DNA from: Haloplasma contractile SSD-17B
GTDB taxonomy: Bacteria; Bacillota_I; Bacilli_A; Haloplasmatales; Haloplasmataceae
Length of the DNA stretch: 64,000 bases
Assembly (NCBI RefSeq): GCF_000215935.2
Contig: NZ_AFNU02000004.1
Coordinates: 248,001 to 312,000 of the forward strand
Direction of reading: 5' to 3'
Both the position numbers and the translations under genes were made by a program. This document shows positions 11,493 to 21,417 of this stretch, one piece after another. A model generated the notes under the pieces. It worked only from the letters and a program-made list of their open reading frames with translations. It was not told the origin of the DNA and did not search any database. Each line of letters starts with the position of its first letter. Position 1 is the first letter of the stretch.

Positions 11493-13493
11493 ATGAGTAA
11501 CAATTGGGAAAACTTTAATGGACATTTATGGAAAAAGGAAGTTAACGTTAGAGACTTCATTCAACAAAATTATAAACCTTATGAAGGTGATGGTACATTT
11601 TTAGCAGAACCAACAGAGCGTACTAGGCAACTATGGGATCAAGTGATGAACTTATATGAAGAAGAAAATAATAAAGGTGTTATCGATATGGATACAAATA
11701 TCGTATCGACTATTACTTCTCATAATCCAGGATATATAATTGAAGGCTTAGAAGAAATTGTTGGTATTCAAACTGATAAACCTTTAAAGCGTTCGTTCCA
11801 ACCATATGGTGGAATACGTGTGGCTTATAATGCTGCTAAAGAATATGGTTATGAAATAGATAAAGATGTAACTGAAATTTTCACAAAATACCGCAAAACA
11901 CATAATCAAGGTGTATTTGATGCTTATACAAAAGATATGCGTTTAGCAAGAAAAGCTGGTATTATTACTGGTTTACCAGATGCATATGGTCGAGGTCGAA
12001 TCATCGGTGATTATAGACGTATAGCTCTATATGGAATTGATTTCTTAATAGAAGATAAAAAAGAGCAAAAAGAAACCTTTAGTGGTGCAATGACAGAAGA
12101 TGTCATTCGTCTACGTGAAGAGATTTCTGAACAGATTAATGCATTAAAAGAGATCAAAGAGATGGCAGCTAGTTATGGACATGACATATCAGTTCCTGCT
12201 AAAAACTCTAAAGAAGCAATCCAGTGGACCTACTTTGGATATTTAGCTGCAATTAAAGAACAAAATGGTGCAGCTATGTCAATTGGTCGTATTTCTACTT
12301 TCTTAGACATATTTATTGAACGAGATTTAGAGAACGGTACATTTACAGAGAAAGAAGTTCAAGAATTTGTTGATCATTTTATTATGAAATTAAGACTAGT
12401 TCGATTTGCTAGAACTGAATCATACAATGAACTATTTACAGGTGACCCTACTTGGGTTACAGAAGCAATAGGTGGAATGGGTGTAGACGGTAGAACGTTA
12501 GTAACTAAAAACTCATTTAGATTTTTACACACACTTTATAACTTAGGACCTGCTCCAGAACCAAACTTAACAGTTCTTTGGTCAACGAAATTGCCAGATA
12601 ACTTTAAGAAATACTGTGCTAAAGTTTCGATTAAAACGAGTTCAATTCAATATGAAAATGATGACATAATGAGACAGTTAAATGGTGATGACTATGGAAT
12701 TGCGTGTTGTGTATCTGCTATGCGTATTGGAAAGGATATGCAATTCTTTGGTGCACGAGCTAACTTGGCTAAGGCATTATTGTATGCGATTAATGGTGGT
12801 GTTGATGAAAAACTAGGAATGCAAGTATCGCCTAAGTTTGACACTATTAAATCTGAATACTTAGATTATGATGAAGTCATTGAAAAATATGATCAAGTAA
12901 CGGATTGGTTAGCTGAGCTATATGTAAACACATTAAATGTTATTCACTATATGCATGATAAATATAGTTATGAGAGAAGCCAAATGGCTTTACATGATAA
13001 AGAAGTAAGACGATATTTTGCGACAGGAATGGCTGGTTTATCAGTAGTTGCTGATGCTCTAAGTGCAATTAAACATGCGAAAGTTAAAGTCATTCGTGAT
13101 CCTGAGACTAAACTTGCAGTAGATTATGAAATAGAAGGTGAATACCCAAGTTTCGGTAATAATAACGATGATGTAGATCAAATTGCACATGATTTAGTGG
13201 TTAAGTTTATGAATAAAATTCGTAAGCATAAAACATACAGAGATTCAATTCCAACTATGTCAATTCTAACAATCACTTCAAATGTTGTATATGGTAAGAA
13301 AACAGGAAGTACACCTGATGGAAGAAAGTCAGGAGAACCATTTGCTCCAGGAGCTAACCCAATGCATGGTAGAGACAGAAATGGTGCCTTAGCTTCATTA
13401 TCATCAGTTGCAAAACTTCCTTATGAACATGCTCAAGATGGTATTTCATATACATTCTCAATTGTTCCTGAAGCACTAGGGAAAGACGAGTAA
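11493..13493 (+). CDS. pflB: Pyruvate formate-lyase body, lacking glycyl-radical domain (split PFL)
   Basis: Catalytic body of formate acetyltransferase (pyruvate + CoA to acetyl-CoA + formate). It aligns with E. coli PflB from the N-terminus through the adjacent cysteine pair Cys405-Cys406 in GIACCVSAM and the [19 protein letters not shown] loop, ending at [11 protein letters not shown]. Full-length PFL has ~80 further residues carrying the radical glycine. Those residues are encoded by the next gene, so this is a clean split at the linker, not a truncation. No frameshift can rejoin the parts: 92 non-coding bases with a hairpin and a new ribosome site separate them. Start: ATG at 11493 after AAGGATGGTG. 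Confidence 0.93.
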   Translation: MSNNWENFNGHLWKKEVNVRDFIQQNYKPYEGDGTFLAEPTERTRQLWDQVMNLYEEENNKGVIDMDTNIVSTITSHNPGYIIEGLEEIVGIQTDKPLKRSFQPYGGIRVAYNAAKEYGYEIDKDVTEIFTKYRKTHNQGVFDAYTKDMRLARKAGIITGLPDAYGRGRIIGDYRRIALYGIDFLIEDKKEQKETFSGAMTEDVIRLREEISEQINALKEIKEMAASYGHDISVPAKNSKEAIQWTYFGYLAAIKEQNGAAMSIGRISTFLDIFIERDLENGTFTEKEVQEFVDHFIMKLRLVRFARTESYNELFTGDPTWVTEAIGGMGVDGRTLVTKNSFRFLHTLYNLGPAPEPNLTVLWSTKLPDNFKKYCAKVSIKTSSIQYENDDIMRQLNGDDYGIACCVSAMRIGKDMQFFGARANLAKALLYAINGGVDEKLGMQVSPKFDTIKSEYLDYDEVIEKYDQVTDWLAELYVNTLNVIHYMHDKYSYERSQMALHDKEVRRYFATGMAGLSVVADALSAIKHAKVKVIRDPETKLAVDYEIEGEYPSFGNNNDDVDQIAHDLVVKFMNKIRKHKTYRDSIPTMSILTITSNVVYGKKTGSTPDGRKSGEPFAPGANPMHGRDRNGALASLSSVAKLPYEHAQDGISYTFSIVPEALGKDE

Positions 13494-13506
13494 TTAGAGC
13501 GACTAG

Positions 13507-13540
13507 AGTTTAGTGGAGGTAAGTTATCTTCTACTAAACC
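13507..13540 (+). other. Stem-loop between the two PFL genes
   Basis: GTTTAGTGGAGG pairs over 12 positions (with wobbles) with CTTCTACTAAAC around GTAAGTTAT. No T-tract follows, so it is unlikely to be a strong terminator. It could stabilise or process the mRNA and set the ratio of the two subunits. Confidence 0.55.
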
Positions 13541-13585
13541 TTAATTCAGAGATTTACTAATATAAAGATGAGAAAGGTGATTTAA

Positions 13586-13825
13586 ATGGCAGATCAAAAT
13601 CGTGTAGATAATTTAGTAACGTTAATAGATGGTTACATCGCTCAAGGTGGGCACCATATTAACGTTAACGTATTTAATAGAGATTTATTGTTAGATGCAA
13701 TGGACCATCCAGAAAAATATCCTCAATTAACAATACGAGTATCAGGATATGCGGTTAACTTTGTTAAATTAACAAGAGAACAACAATTGGATGTTATTAA
13801 TCGTACAATATTTGAAGTTGTCTAA
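13586..13825 (+). CDS. Stand-alone glycyl-radical subunit of pyruvate formate-lyase
   Basis: 79-residue protein corresponding exactly to the C-terminal domain of PFL: GQHLNVNV-like [36 protein letters not shown] with the radical Gly54, and the DVINRTIF end. It resembles GrcA (YfiD), which in E. coli repairs cleaved PFL. Here it is the only radical-domain copy seen, and the preceding gene stops where it begins, so it is expected to be an obligate subunit. It has its own ribosome site (AAAGGTGA) and lies 92 bases after the body gene and 21 bases before pflA. Confidence 0.92.
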   Translation: MADQNRVDNLVTLIDGYIAQGGHHINVNVFNRDLLLDAMDHPEKYPQLTIRVSGYAVNFVKLTREQQLDVINRTIFEVV

Positions 13826-13846
13826 CTTGATAGTAGTGAATACACT

Positions 13847-14581
13847 ATGATAAAAGACAATAAATGTGCAAGAATACATTCAATTGAATCGTTTGGTACT
13901 GTAGATGGACCCGGAGTAAGATACGTTATATTTCTTAAGGGATGTCCTTTAAGGTGTCAATACTGTCACAATCCAGATACATGGATCATGACGGATGAAA
14001 ATGTAAAGACAGTAGATGAGCTCATCCAGGATATAAAAAAATATTCAGTATTTATAAAACCAAAGGGCGGAGTAACCGTCAGTGGTGGAGAACCATTTCT
14101 TCAAATTGATTTCTTGATCGAATTGTTTAAAGAATTAAAGAAACAGGATATTCATACCGCAGTCGATACATCTGGAATTACATTTAAAGAAAATGAATCG
14201 AATGAAAAAATAGATGAATTAATGAAATATACAGATCTTGTACTATTAGATATAAAACAAATAAACGATTTAAAACATCAGACATTGACCGGTCATACTA
14301 ATAAGAATATACTTGCATTTGCTAGATACTTAAGCAATAAGAATATACCAGTATGGATTCGTCATGTATTAGTTCCTGGTATCACAACAGATAAAGAAGA
14401 TTTACAGGAATTAAGAACCTTCTTAGATACGTTGAATAACATTCATAAAATAGAAGTTATTCCTTATCATACATTAGGTACATATAAATGGGAAAATATA
14501 GGATTAAAATACCCACTCGAACAAACAAACCCTCCATCTAAAGAACAACTTACACTTGCAAAAACTATCCTTTGCGAGTAA
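13847..14581 (+). CDS. pflA: Pyruvate formate-lyase activating enzyme (radical SAM)
   Basis: Installs the glycyl radical using S-adenosylmethionine and a [4Fe-4S] cluster. The CxxxCxxC cluster motif is in GCPLRCQYCHNPDTW, followed by VSGGEPF (SAM contact). 244 residues is the usual size. The ribosome site before the ATG is weak, and the gene starts 21 bases after the radical-subunit stop, suggesting translational coupling. Its substrate is most likely the stand-alone radical subunit next to it rather than a full-length PFL. Confidence 0.96.
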   Translation: MIKDNKCARIHSIESFGTVDGPGVRYVIFLKGCPLRCQYCHNPDTWIMTDENVKTVDELIQDIKKYSVFIKPKGGVTVSGGEPFLQIDFLIELFKELKKQDIHTAVDTSGITFKENESNEKIDELMKYTDLVLLDIKQINDLKHQTLTGHTNKNILAFARYLSNKNIPVWIRHVLVPGITTDKEDLQELRTFLDTLNNIHKIEVIPYHTLGTYKWENIGLKYPLEQTNPPSKEQLTLAKTILCE

Positions 14582-14640
14582 AATAGAAGTAACAACATGA
14601 TGGAAATAATAGTTATATTGTTTTTCCAATCAACGACCTA

Positions 14641-14680
14641 AAAGACATTAGTAGTTTTATTCTTACTAATGTCTTTTTTT
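14641..14680 (+). terminator. Terminator of pfl operon
   Basis: AAAGACATTAGTA pairs perfectly with TACTAATGTCTTT, followed by a long T run. Confidence 0.92.
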
Positions 14681-14825
14681 AAAGAATTACAATGATTCTA
14701 AAAGGGAATCAAATCTAGTTATATTACTAACAAGACAGCCTACTGTTATTAAATTTCATATGGTATCATATACATAAACTATGTGGATTTAATAGATCAC
14801 AAATTAAGAGGGGAGAGTTTTATTC

Positions 14826-16502
14826 ATGAAACTAACAGATTTAGAAATTGCACAGCAAACAGAACTAACACACATTAAAGAAATTGCAAAAATGGTTAAT
14901 CTTAAAGAAGGGGAATATGAGCCTTACGGAAATTATAAGGCAAAGTTACCTATTGATCTAGTGGAGAGATTAAAAGATGAAAAAGATGGAAAGGTAATTT
15001 TAGTTACTGCAATTAATCCTACACCGGCAGGGGAAGGTAAGTCGACTACGACAATAGGATTAGGACAAGCACTTCACAAGATTAATAAAAATGCAATTAT
15101 AGCATTAAGAGAGCCGTCATTAGGACCTGTTATGGGAGTAAAAGGTGGAGCAGCAGGTGGTGGTTATTCACAAGTATTACCTATGGAGGATATAAATCTG
15201 CATTTTACAGGGGATATACATGCAATCACAACTGCTAATAATACGTTGTCTGCTATAATCGATAATCATATTCATAGGGGAAATGAATTAAATATTGATC
15301 AAAGAAGAATTGTTTGGAAACGTTGTGTAGATATCAACGACCGAGCGCTAAGGAATGTAAATATTGGTTTAGGTGGAAAAGCCCATGGTATCCCGAGAGA
15401 GGACGGATTTAACATAACAGTGGCTTCAGAAATTATGGCTGTATTATGTTTATCAAATAACCTCAAGGATTTAAAAAATCGTCTAAGTAAGATGTTAGTT
15501 GCGTATACACATAATGGGGATCCTGTATATGTTAATGACTTAAATGCTGAGGGGGCCTTAACACTATTATTAAAAGATGCCATTAAGCCAAATTTAGTTC
15601 AAACCATAGAAAAAACACCAGTATTAATTCATGGAGGACCATTTGCAAACATTGCACATGGATGTAACTCAAATGTGGCTACAAAGCTTGCTAGTAAATT
15701 AGGAGACTATGTCGTTACAGAGGCAGGTTTTGGGGCTGACTTAGGTGCTGAGAAGTTTTTAAATATAAAGTGTCGCTTTGCAGACATTAACCCAAGTGCC
15801 GTTGTAATTGTGGCTACAGTTAGAGCACTTAAGATGCATGGTGGAGTTCCAAAAGACCAGTTAAAAGAAGAGAATGTAGAAGCATTATTAAAAGGTGTGG
15901 AAAATTTACAAAAGCATACAGAAACAATTAGTAGCTTTGGATTACCATACGTCGTTGCAATCAATCGTTTTATGCATGATACGGAAGCTGAATTAGAAGC
16001 ATTAGATAACTGGTGTAAAGAAAACAACCACCCTGTTGAATTAGCAGAAGTATGGGAACACGGTGGAAATGGTGGAATTAACTTAGCAAAACGAGTTGTG
16101 GGTCTCATTGACGATAATGAACCCAATAATTATGCTCCACTATATACACTTGATCAATCAATAGAGGAGAAAATAGAAACTATTGCAAAAACGGTTTATG
16201 GAGCAGATGGAGTCGATTTTACGAAAGATGCACTAAAGGATCTAAAAGAAATTAACGATAAAGGTTGGGACAAATTAGCAGTGTGTATGGCGAAAACTCA
16301 GAATTCGTTATCTGATGACGCTACTAAGAAGGGAAGACCTAGAGACTTTAGAATAACCGTTAGACAGTTAAGACCTAGTTTAGGTGCAGGATTTATAGTA
16401 GCCTTAACAGGAAATGTGTTAACAATGCCTGGACTACCTAAAGTTCCTGCTGCCATGAATATGGATGTTGATGAAAATGGTAACGCAAAAGGTTTATTCT
16501 AA
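14826..16502 (+). CDS. fhs: Formate-tetrahydrofolate ligase
   Basis: ATP-dependent formation of 10-formyl-tetrahydrofolate from formate and THF. 558 residues. The nucleotide loop [19 protein letters not shown] is diagnostic; [10 protein letters not shown], the [11 protein letters not shown] loop and the C-terminal GKVPA-like GLPKVPAA region follow. Directly after the formate-producing PFL genes, it channels formate into one-carbon units for purine synthesis, with folD (17.9 kb) completing the interconversion. AGAGGGGAGAG precedes the ATG. Confidence 0.98.
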   Translation: MKLTDLEIAQQTELTHIKEIAKMVNLKEGEYEPYGNYKAKLPIDLVERLKDEKDGKVILVTAINPTPAGEGKSTTTIGLGQALHKINKNAIIALREPSLGPVMGVKGGAAGGGYSQVLPMEDINLHFTGDIHAITTANNTLSAIIDNHIHRGNELNIDQRRIVWKRCVDINDRALRNVNIGLGGKAHGIPREDGFNITVASEIMAVLCLSNNLKDLKNRLSKMLVAYTHNGDPVYVNDLNAEGALTLLLKDAIKPNLVQTIEKTPVLIHGGPFANIAHGCNSNVATKLASKLGDYVVTEAGFGADLGAEKFLNIKCRFADINPSAVVIVATVRALKMHGGVPKDQLKEENVEALLKGVENLQKHTETISSFGLPYVVAINRFMHDTEAELEALDNWCKENNHPVELAEVWEHGGNGGINLAKRVVGLIDDNEPNNYAPLYTLDQSIEEKIETIAKTVYGADGVDFTKDALKDLKEINDKGWDKLAVCMAKTQNSLSDDATKKGRPRDFRITVRQLRPSLGAGFIVALTGNVLTMPGLPKVPAAMNMDVDENGNAKGLF

Positions 16503-16536
16503 TTACTAATTAATATAAACATAGGGAAAAACTAGA

Positions 16537-16575
16537 TATAGACCATTGTTTAATTACAGTGGTCTATTATTTAAT
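16537..16575 (+). terminator. fhs terminator
   Basis: ATAGACCATTG pairs with CAGTGGTCTAT (one wobble) around TTTAATTA, followed by TATTTAAT. The T-tract is interrupted. Confidence 0.65.
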
Positions 16576-16687
16576 AAATTGAGAAACTTTAATAGCAATC
16601 ATATAGTTGTCATAATAGATAAAAATAGGTATAGTACACACACTATTACATAGATGATGTATGCAAGCGTGAAAGGAGTTTAATAAA

Positions 16688-17770
16688 ATGAAACATAAGA
16701 AACAACTATTTACACCAGGACCATCGAATGTTCCTGATCCTATACTAGAAGAATTATCAAAGGATGTTATTCATCATAGAATGGGTGACTATAAAAAGAT
16801 TCTCGAAGATGTAACAGGTAAATTAAAATCTGTATTTAAAACATCAGAAGATGTATTGATTTTAACATCGTCTGGTACAGGTGCAATGGAATCAAGTATT
16901 GTCAATTTATTTTCAAAAGGTGATCATGTACTTGTAATCAATACAGGAAATTTTGGAGATCGATATATAGAGATAGCGGAAGTATTTGGTCTTAAAGTCA
17001 GTTCATTAAAATATGAGTGGGGTAACACATATTCACTAGCTGAGGTTAAACAATTTTTAGCTGATAACACTGATGTTAAGGGTATCTTAATGACATACCA
17101 TGAGACATCAACGGGTGTTCTTAATGATGTGAAACGTATAGGAGAGTTAACAAAGGATACAGATACGCTTCTTATTACGGATTGTATTAGTGGAATGATT
17201 GTACATCCATTTGAATTTGACCAATGGAATGTAGACTGTGCAGTAGCATCCAGTCAAAAAGGATTTTTATTACCACCTGGTATTTCTTTTGTCTCAATTA
17301 GTAAAAAAGCACAAAAACAAATGGAGCGTTCAAATTTGCCTAAATATTATTGGGATTATAAAAAATACTATGACTATTTAAAAAAGGGTCAACCCCCATT
17401 TACACCTGCAATCCAACTTATTGTAGGTTTAAACAAAGCATTAACATATATTCTTGAAAAAGGAGTAACAACGATCAACACTGAAAAGCAAGAATTAAGA
17501 ACTTATACAGAAGAACGATTTAAGGAAATTGGATTTACTCTATTTATCGAAGACGAATCAATTCGGGGCAATGTTTTAGTACCAGTAGTCCCAACTAATA
17601 AAGACTTAGATATAAAGAAACTAACGAAGATATTAGATGAAACCTATGACCTTTCTGTATCTAAGGGGCAAGGACAGTATGTGACTAAGATGTTAAGGAT
17701 CGGAATCTTATCTGAGATTGGTAAGGATGATATTGATGATTTAATAGGTAAGATCAAGGCGATTGTATAA
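16688..17770 (+). CDS. Class V aminotransferase (alanine/serine-glyoxylate aminotransferase family)
   Basis: PLP enzyme of 360 residues: N-terminal FTPGPSNVP, the PLP phosphate loop SSGTGAMES, TDCISGM with the PLP-nitrogen Asp, and the Schiff-base Lys in ASSQKGFLLPPG. The family includes serine-pyruvate, alanine-glyoxylate and related transaminases; the exact substrate is not readable from sequence. Its position between fhs and folD suggests serine/glycine-linked one-carbon metabolism, which is inference. AAAGGAG precedes the ATG. SerC-type phosphoserine aminotransferase is less likely given the PGPSNVP start. Confidence 0.88.
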   Translation: MKHKKQLFTPGPSNVPDPILEELSKDVIHHRMGDYKKILEDVTGKLKSVFKTSEDVLILTSSGTGAMESSIVNLFSKGDHVLVINTGNFGDRYIEIAEVFGLKVSSLKYEWGNTYSLAEVKQFLADNTDVKGILMTYHETSTGVLNDVKRIGELTKDTDTLLITDCISGMIVHPFEFDQWNVDCAVASSQKGFLLPPGISFVSISKKAQKQMERSNLPKYYWDYKKYYDYLKKGQPPFTPAIQLIVGLNKALTYILEKGVTTINTEKQELRTYTEERFKEIGFTLFIEDESIRGNVLVPVVPTNKDLDIKKLTKILDETYDLSVSKGQGQYVTKMLRIGILSEIGKDDIDDLIGKIKAIV

Positions 17771-17911
17771 ATATATAATATCCTATATAAGTAAATAATA
17801 ATTTGTAAATAAAATTTACTATTGTGTGTATTTTTAATAACTAATCTCTATTCAATAGGTTCTACTTTATTAGAACTGTATTTAATAGAAAAATAGAAAG
17901 GGTGACTAAGG

Positions 17912-18769
17912 ATGAGTTCATCTATTATAAGTGGTAAAGAATTAGCTAAAAAGACTCGATTAGAGCTGAAAGACTCTGTAACTGAATTTACTTCTTCTAC
18001 AGATATAACACCCCATTTAACAGTAATACTAGTAGGAGATAACCCAGCTTCTTTATCTTATATTAAAGGAAAACAAAAGGGCTGTAAAGAAGTCGGGATT
18101 TCTTCGGATCTTATTCATTTACAAGAAGATACGACTGAAGAGAAGTTGCTATCTATTATTGAACAGTTAAATAACAACAAGAAGGTGCATGGAATCTTGG
18201 TTCAACTGCCTTTACCAACTCATATCGATGAAGATCAAGTAATTAATAAAATATCGACTCTGAAAGATGTCGATGGTTTTCATCCTAAAAATGTAGGAAA
18301 AATGATGATTGGCCAAAAAACGCTATTACCATGTACGCCTGCGGGGATTATTAAGTTAATTAAAGAAGCTGGTGAAGAAATTAGTGGTAAGCACGCTGTG
18401 ATTGTAGGAAGAAGTAATATTGTGGGTAAGCCGGTAGCACAGTTATTATTACAAGAAAATGCTACAGTAACAATTTGTCACTCAAGAACTAAAGATTTAA
18501 AAATGATGACAAAACAGGCTGACATATTAGTTGCTGCAGTAGGAAAAGCAAATTATATTACAGCGGATATGATTAAAGATGGAGCAGTGGTCATTGATGT
18601 TGGAGTAAATCGTTTGGAGAACAATAAATTATGTGGTGATGTTGAATTTAACTCAGCAGCTGATGTAGCGAAAGCAATTACACCAGTTCCAGGCGGTGTA
18701 GGTCCAATGACAATTACAATGTTATTAGTTAATACGCTTGAAGCAGCAAAAATGATTCATAACAAATAA
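17912..18769 (+). CDS. folD: Methylenetetrahydrofolate dehydrogenase / methenyltetrahydrofolate cyclohydrolase
   Basis: Bifunctional enzyme interconverting 5,10-methylene-, methenyl- and 10-formyl-THF. Family marks: [15 protein letters not shown] with the catalytic Lys, [37 protein letters not shown] (NAD(P) site) and PGGVGPMT near the C-terminus. 285 residues. It is the second folate step after fhs. A hairpin GTTCTA/TAGAAC occurs in the 140-base region upstream. purB starts 38 bases after the stop, so folD-purB are probably one unit. Confidence 0.97.
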   Translation: MSSSIISGKELAKKTRLELKDSVTEFTSSTDITPHLTVILVGDNPASLSYIKGKQKGCKEVGISSDLIHLQEDTTEEKLLSIIEQLNNNKKVHGILVQLPLPTHIDEDQVINKISTLKDVDGFHPKNVGKMMIGQKTLLPCTPAGIIKLIKEAGEEISGKHAVIVGRSNIVGKPVAQLLLQENATVTICHSRTKDLKMMTKQADILVAAVGKANYITADMIKDGAVVIDVGVNRLENNKLCGDVEFNSAADVAKAITPVPGGVGPMTITMLLVNTLEAAKMIHNK

Positions 18770-18807
18770 AAAAACAGATTATTTACACTCAGGAGGTACA
18801 GCAGCAC

Positions 18808-20103
18808 ATGATTAACAGATATAGTCGAGAACAAATGAGAGACATTTGGAGTATTAACAATAAATATAAGGCCTGGTTAGAGGTAGAACTATTGGCTTGT
18901 GAGGCTTGGTCAGAAATTGGTCACATCCCGAAAGAGGATGTTAAAAAGTTGAGGGAAAATGCTTCCTTTAATGTTAACCGCATTGTAGAAATTGAAAAAG
19001 AAACACGACATGATGTAGTAGCTTTTACGAGAGCGGTTAGTGAAACATTAGGAGAAGAGCGTAAATGGGTTCACTATGGGTTAACCTCGACAGATGTTGT
19101 TGATACAGCATATGGTTATTTAATGAAACAAGCAAATGACCTAATAAAAGAGGGTCTAATGAATTTTAGGAAGGTATTAAGAGAGAAAGCAATAAAGCAT
19201 AAACATACAGTTCAGATGGGAAGAACGCACGGTGTACATGCTGAAATTACTACCTTCGGACTAAAATTAGCACTATGGTATGAAGAAATGAACCGTAATA
19301 TAGAACGGTTTAATCAAGCTGCAAAAGGGATTGAGGCAGGTAAAATTTCTGGAGCGGTTGGAACACATGCCAATATTCCGATAAGTGTAGAGGAATATAT
19401 TTGTGAAAGATTAGGGTTAACTGCTTCAAAAATATCAACACAAACACTTCAACGTGATCGTCATGCGCACTATATAAGTACATTAGCGATTATTGCTTCC
19501 TCATTAGAAAAAATGGCAGTTGAAATTAGACACTTGCAACGAACTGAAGTACGAGAGGTAGAAGAATTTTTTAGAAAAGGACAAAAAGGATCTTCTGCAA
19601 TGCCCCATAAACGAAATCCGATAGGATCAGAAAATATAACGGGTTGTTCGCGCGTTATGCGTGGATATATGGTATCAGCATTTGAAAATGTACCACTCTG
19701 GCATGAACGAGATATCTCTCATTCATCAGCAGAACGTATTATTATTCCGGACGCAACAATGTTACTCGACTATATGTTAAATCGATTTAGCAGAATTGTG
19801 GATCAGTTAACAGTATTTAGTGATCATATGAAGGAAAACATTAATATGACCTATGGTGTAATATTCTCACAAAGGGTAATGCTTAGTTTAGTTGAAAAAG
19901 GGTTATCACGAGAAGAAGCTTATGATCTGATACAACCTAAAGCAATGCATGCATGGGAACAGAGAGTTTCCTTCAGAGAATGTTTACAACAAGATGATCT
20001 CGTGATGCGTTTACTTAGTATAAAAGACTTAGATGACTGTTTCGATGATACTTATCACTTAAAGTCAATTGATGATATATTTGCAAGATTAGGTTTAGAG
20101 TAG
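18808..20103 (+). CDS. purB: Adenylosuccinate lyase
   Basis: Cleaves SAICAR and adenylosuccinate, releasing fumarate, in de novo purine synthesis and AMP formation. 431 residues of the fumarase/aspartase superfamily with the three conserved regions: [18 protein letters not shown] (catalytic His) and the signature loop [11 protein letters not shown] (catalytic Ser). AGGAGG precedes the ATG. It works with purA earlier in the window and with the 10-formyl-THF supply from fhs/folD. Confidence 0.98.
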   Translation: MINRYSREQMRDIWSINNKYKAWLEVELLACEAWSEIGHIPKEDVKKLRENASFNVNRIVEIEKETRHDVVAFTRAVSETLGEERKWVHYGLTSTDVVDTAYGYLMKQANDLIKEGLMNFRKVLREKAIKHKHTVQMGRTHGVHAEITTFGLKLALWYEEMNRNIERFNQAAKGIEAGKISGAVGTHANIPISVEEYICERLGLTASKISTQTLQRDRHAHYISTLAIIASSLEKMAVEIRHLQRTEVREVEEFFRKGQKGSSAMPHKRNPIGSENITGCSRVMRGYMVSAFENVPLWHERDISHSSAERIIIPDATMLLDYMLNRFSRIVDQLTVFSDHMKENINMTYGVIFSQRVMLSLVEKGLSREEAYDLIQPKAMHAWEQRVSFRECLQQDDLVMRLLSIKDLDDCFDDTYHLKSIDDIFARLGLE

Positions 20104-20149
20104 TATAATTAAAAGAATGACATGATTATTGGTAATCATTTATATAGAA

Positions 20150-20205
20150 AAGGAACTTTTAAAACAACTTCAAAGTAAGCGTTATAAAAAGTTCCTTTTC
20201 TTTGT
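20150..20205 (+). terminator. purB terminator
   Basis: AGAAAAGGAACTTTT pairs with AAAAGTTCCTTTTCT around a ~25-base loop, followed by TTTG. It lies inside a spurious 77-codon ORF, which is therefore not annotated. Confidence 0.75.
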
Positions 20206-20291
20206 ATCTTATATCATGTTTATATTAATAAACCAACTAAAAGTTGGTTACAATAAATATACTATAGATTCTAATAGGAGGTTTTTAAAAA

Positions 20292-20621
20292 ATGGACAAT
20301 ATGGCATGGATATATATACTTATTATTATCTTTATATTTGTTATAATATATTCTGTTATTAAACACAGAGAAGCTTCACGTTATACAATCGAAGAAGAAA
20401 TACGTAATCTAAAAAACAGAAGAAACGACGCTCAAAACAGCAGGGTTAATCAGTTAAACAATGATGAACGCTATAAAACTAATAAACCTAAAAATGACAT
20501 ATACTCCAAGCAAGATTATAATAGAATGGTAAAAAATATTAAGTCTATGTATAAACAAGGTATTATTTCAGAAGGTGAATATAAAGAACAATTAGGTAAA
20601 ATAAAAGAAGGTAATTTTTAA
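20292..20621 (+). CDS. Small membrane protein with SHOCT-like tail
   Basis: 109 residues: a single N-terminal transmembrane helix (residues ~5-24, very rich in Ile), a charged linker with many Asn, and a C-terminal SHOCT-like helical motif (IKSMYKQGIISEGEYKEQ) of the kind found at protein termini in many bacteria. AGGAGG eight to nine bases before the ATG makes it a confident gene. Function unknown; it stands alone between purB and a convergent acetyltransferase. Confidence 0.8.
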   Translation: MDNMAWIYILIIIFIFVIIYSVIKHREASRYTIEEEIRNLKNRRNDAQNSRVNQLNNDERYKTNKPKNDIYSKQDYNRMVKNIKSMYKQGIISEGEYKEQLGKIKEGNF

Positions 20622-20652
20622 AAAACTCACATTGAATGTGAGTTTTTTTTTA
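20621..20652 (+). terminator. Terminator of the SHOCT-like gene
   Basis: AAAACTCACATT pairs with AATGTGAGTTTT around a minimal loop, followed by a T run; the A tract on the left may serve the convergent gene. Confidence 0.85.
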
Positions 20653-20697
20653 TTTAATAGTAACAATAACGAAATAGTAAAAATAATCCAATTATAA

Positions 20698-21123
20698 TTA
20701 AATCAATTTTTTCATACTCTTGTGTTCAATGTTAGCATCTAAAAACAAATCACCAAACTCTTGATACCCTAATCGTCTATAAAAGTCTAATGCGGTGCAT
20801 TGTGAATTCAGGATGAGCTCGTTGACATCAGCATGTAATTTTATATGATTCTCCATACTATTCATCAGAAGTCGACCTACACCTTTTTTACGATACTCTT
20901 TCAGTATACATACTCGCTCAATTTTTCCTCTTTTTTTAACGATTCGATATCGTGCTGCTCCTACTGGTTTTTCCCCATCGTACACGATAAATTGTATCGC
21001 ATCAGAATCATAAACATCATACTCCTCCTCAATAGGTACTTTCTGTTCAATAATAAATACTTCTTTTCTAACTCGAACTTGATCATAAAAATGTTTTTGC
21101 TCACTGCATACTAGACAGTTCAT
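20698..21123 (-). CDS. GNAT-family N-acetyltransferase
   Basis: 141-residue acetyl-CoA-dependent transferase. N-terminal VRVRKEVFIIEQKVP is the common GNAT substrate-side motif; the acetyl-CoA pyrophosphate loop is RKKGVGRLL (Q/RxxGxG/A), with ALDFYRRLGYQEFGD as motif B. It resembles YjcF/ElaA-type proteins; substrate unknown. AGAGGTG lies eight bases before the ATG at 21123, preferred over ATG/GTG at 21129/21132. It is convergent with the gene on its right-hand (lower coordinate) side. Confidence 0.88.
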   Translation of the reverse strand: MNCLVCSEQKHFYDQVRVRKEVFIIEQKVPIEEEYDVYDSDAIQFIVYDGEKPVGAARYRIVKKRGKIERVCILKEYRKKGVGRLLMNSMENHIKLHADVNELILNSQCTALDFYRRLGYQEFGDLFLDANIEHKSMKKLI

Positions 21124-21417
21124 TTCCATCACCTCTTATACTTATTTTATAATATTTAATAAAATAATCAATAAAAAACACGGATATAAGTAAGGTTTTA
21201 TCTTGCTCTTAGGAAATATCTATAAGATTTATATATATTGTAAACTATATATAAGATTTAATTACTAATACATGTATCACAGGTATAAAGAAACAAATTA
21301 CATGATAAGGGTATTAATTAATAAATAGTGAGAGATATGCACTTGTTATATAAGGCTAATCCTTAATATAATAAATTGAAAACAACTTACGGTTATTAGA
21401 CTTAGGGGGTGATGAAG

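Noticed and set aside
13493-13586. Frameshift or sequencing error in pflB
   Set aside because: A stop, 92 non-coding bases with a hairpin, and a fresh ribosome site separate the parts, and no residues are lost relative to full-length PFL.
15299-16126. Antisense ORFs of 94 and 139 codons within fhs
   Set aside because: They are complementary-frame shadows of a highly conserved gene, with no ribosome sites.
20129-20362. 77-codon ORF after purB
   Set aside because: It contains the purB terminator hairpin, has no ribosome site, and overlaps the well-supported SHOCT-like gene in another frame.
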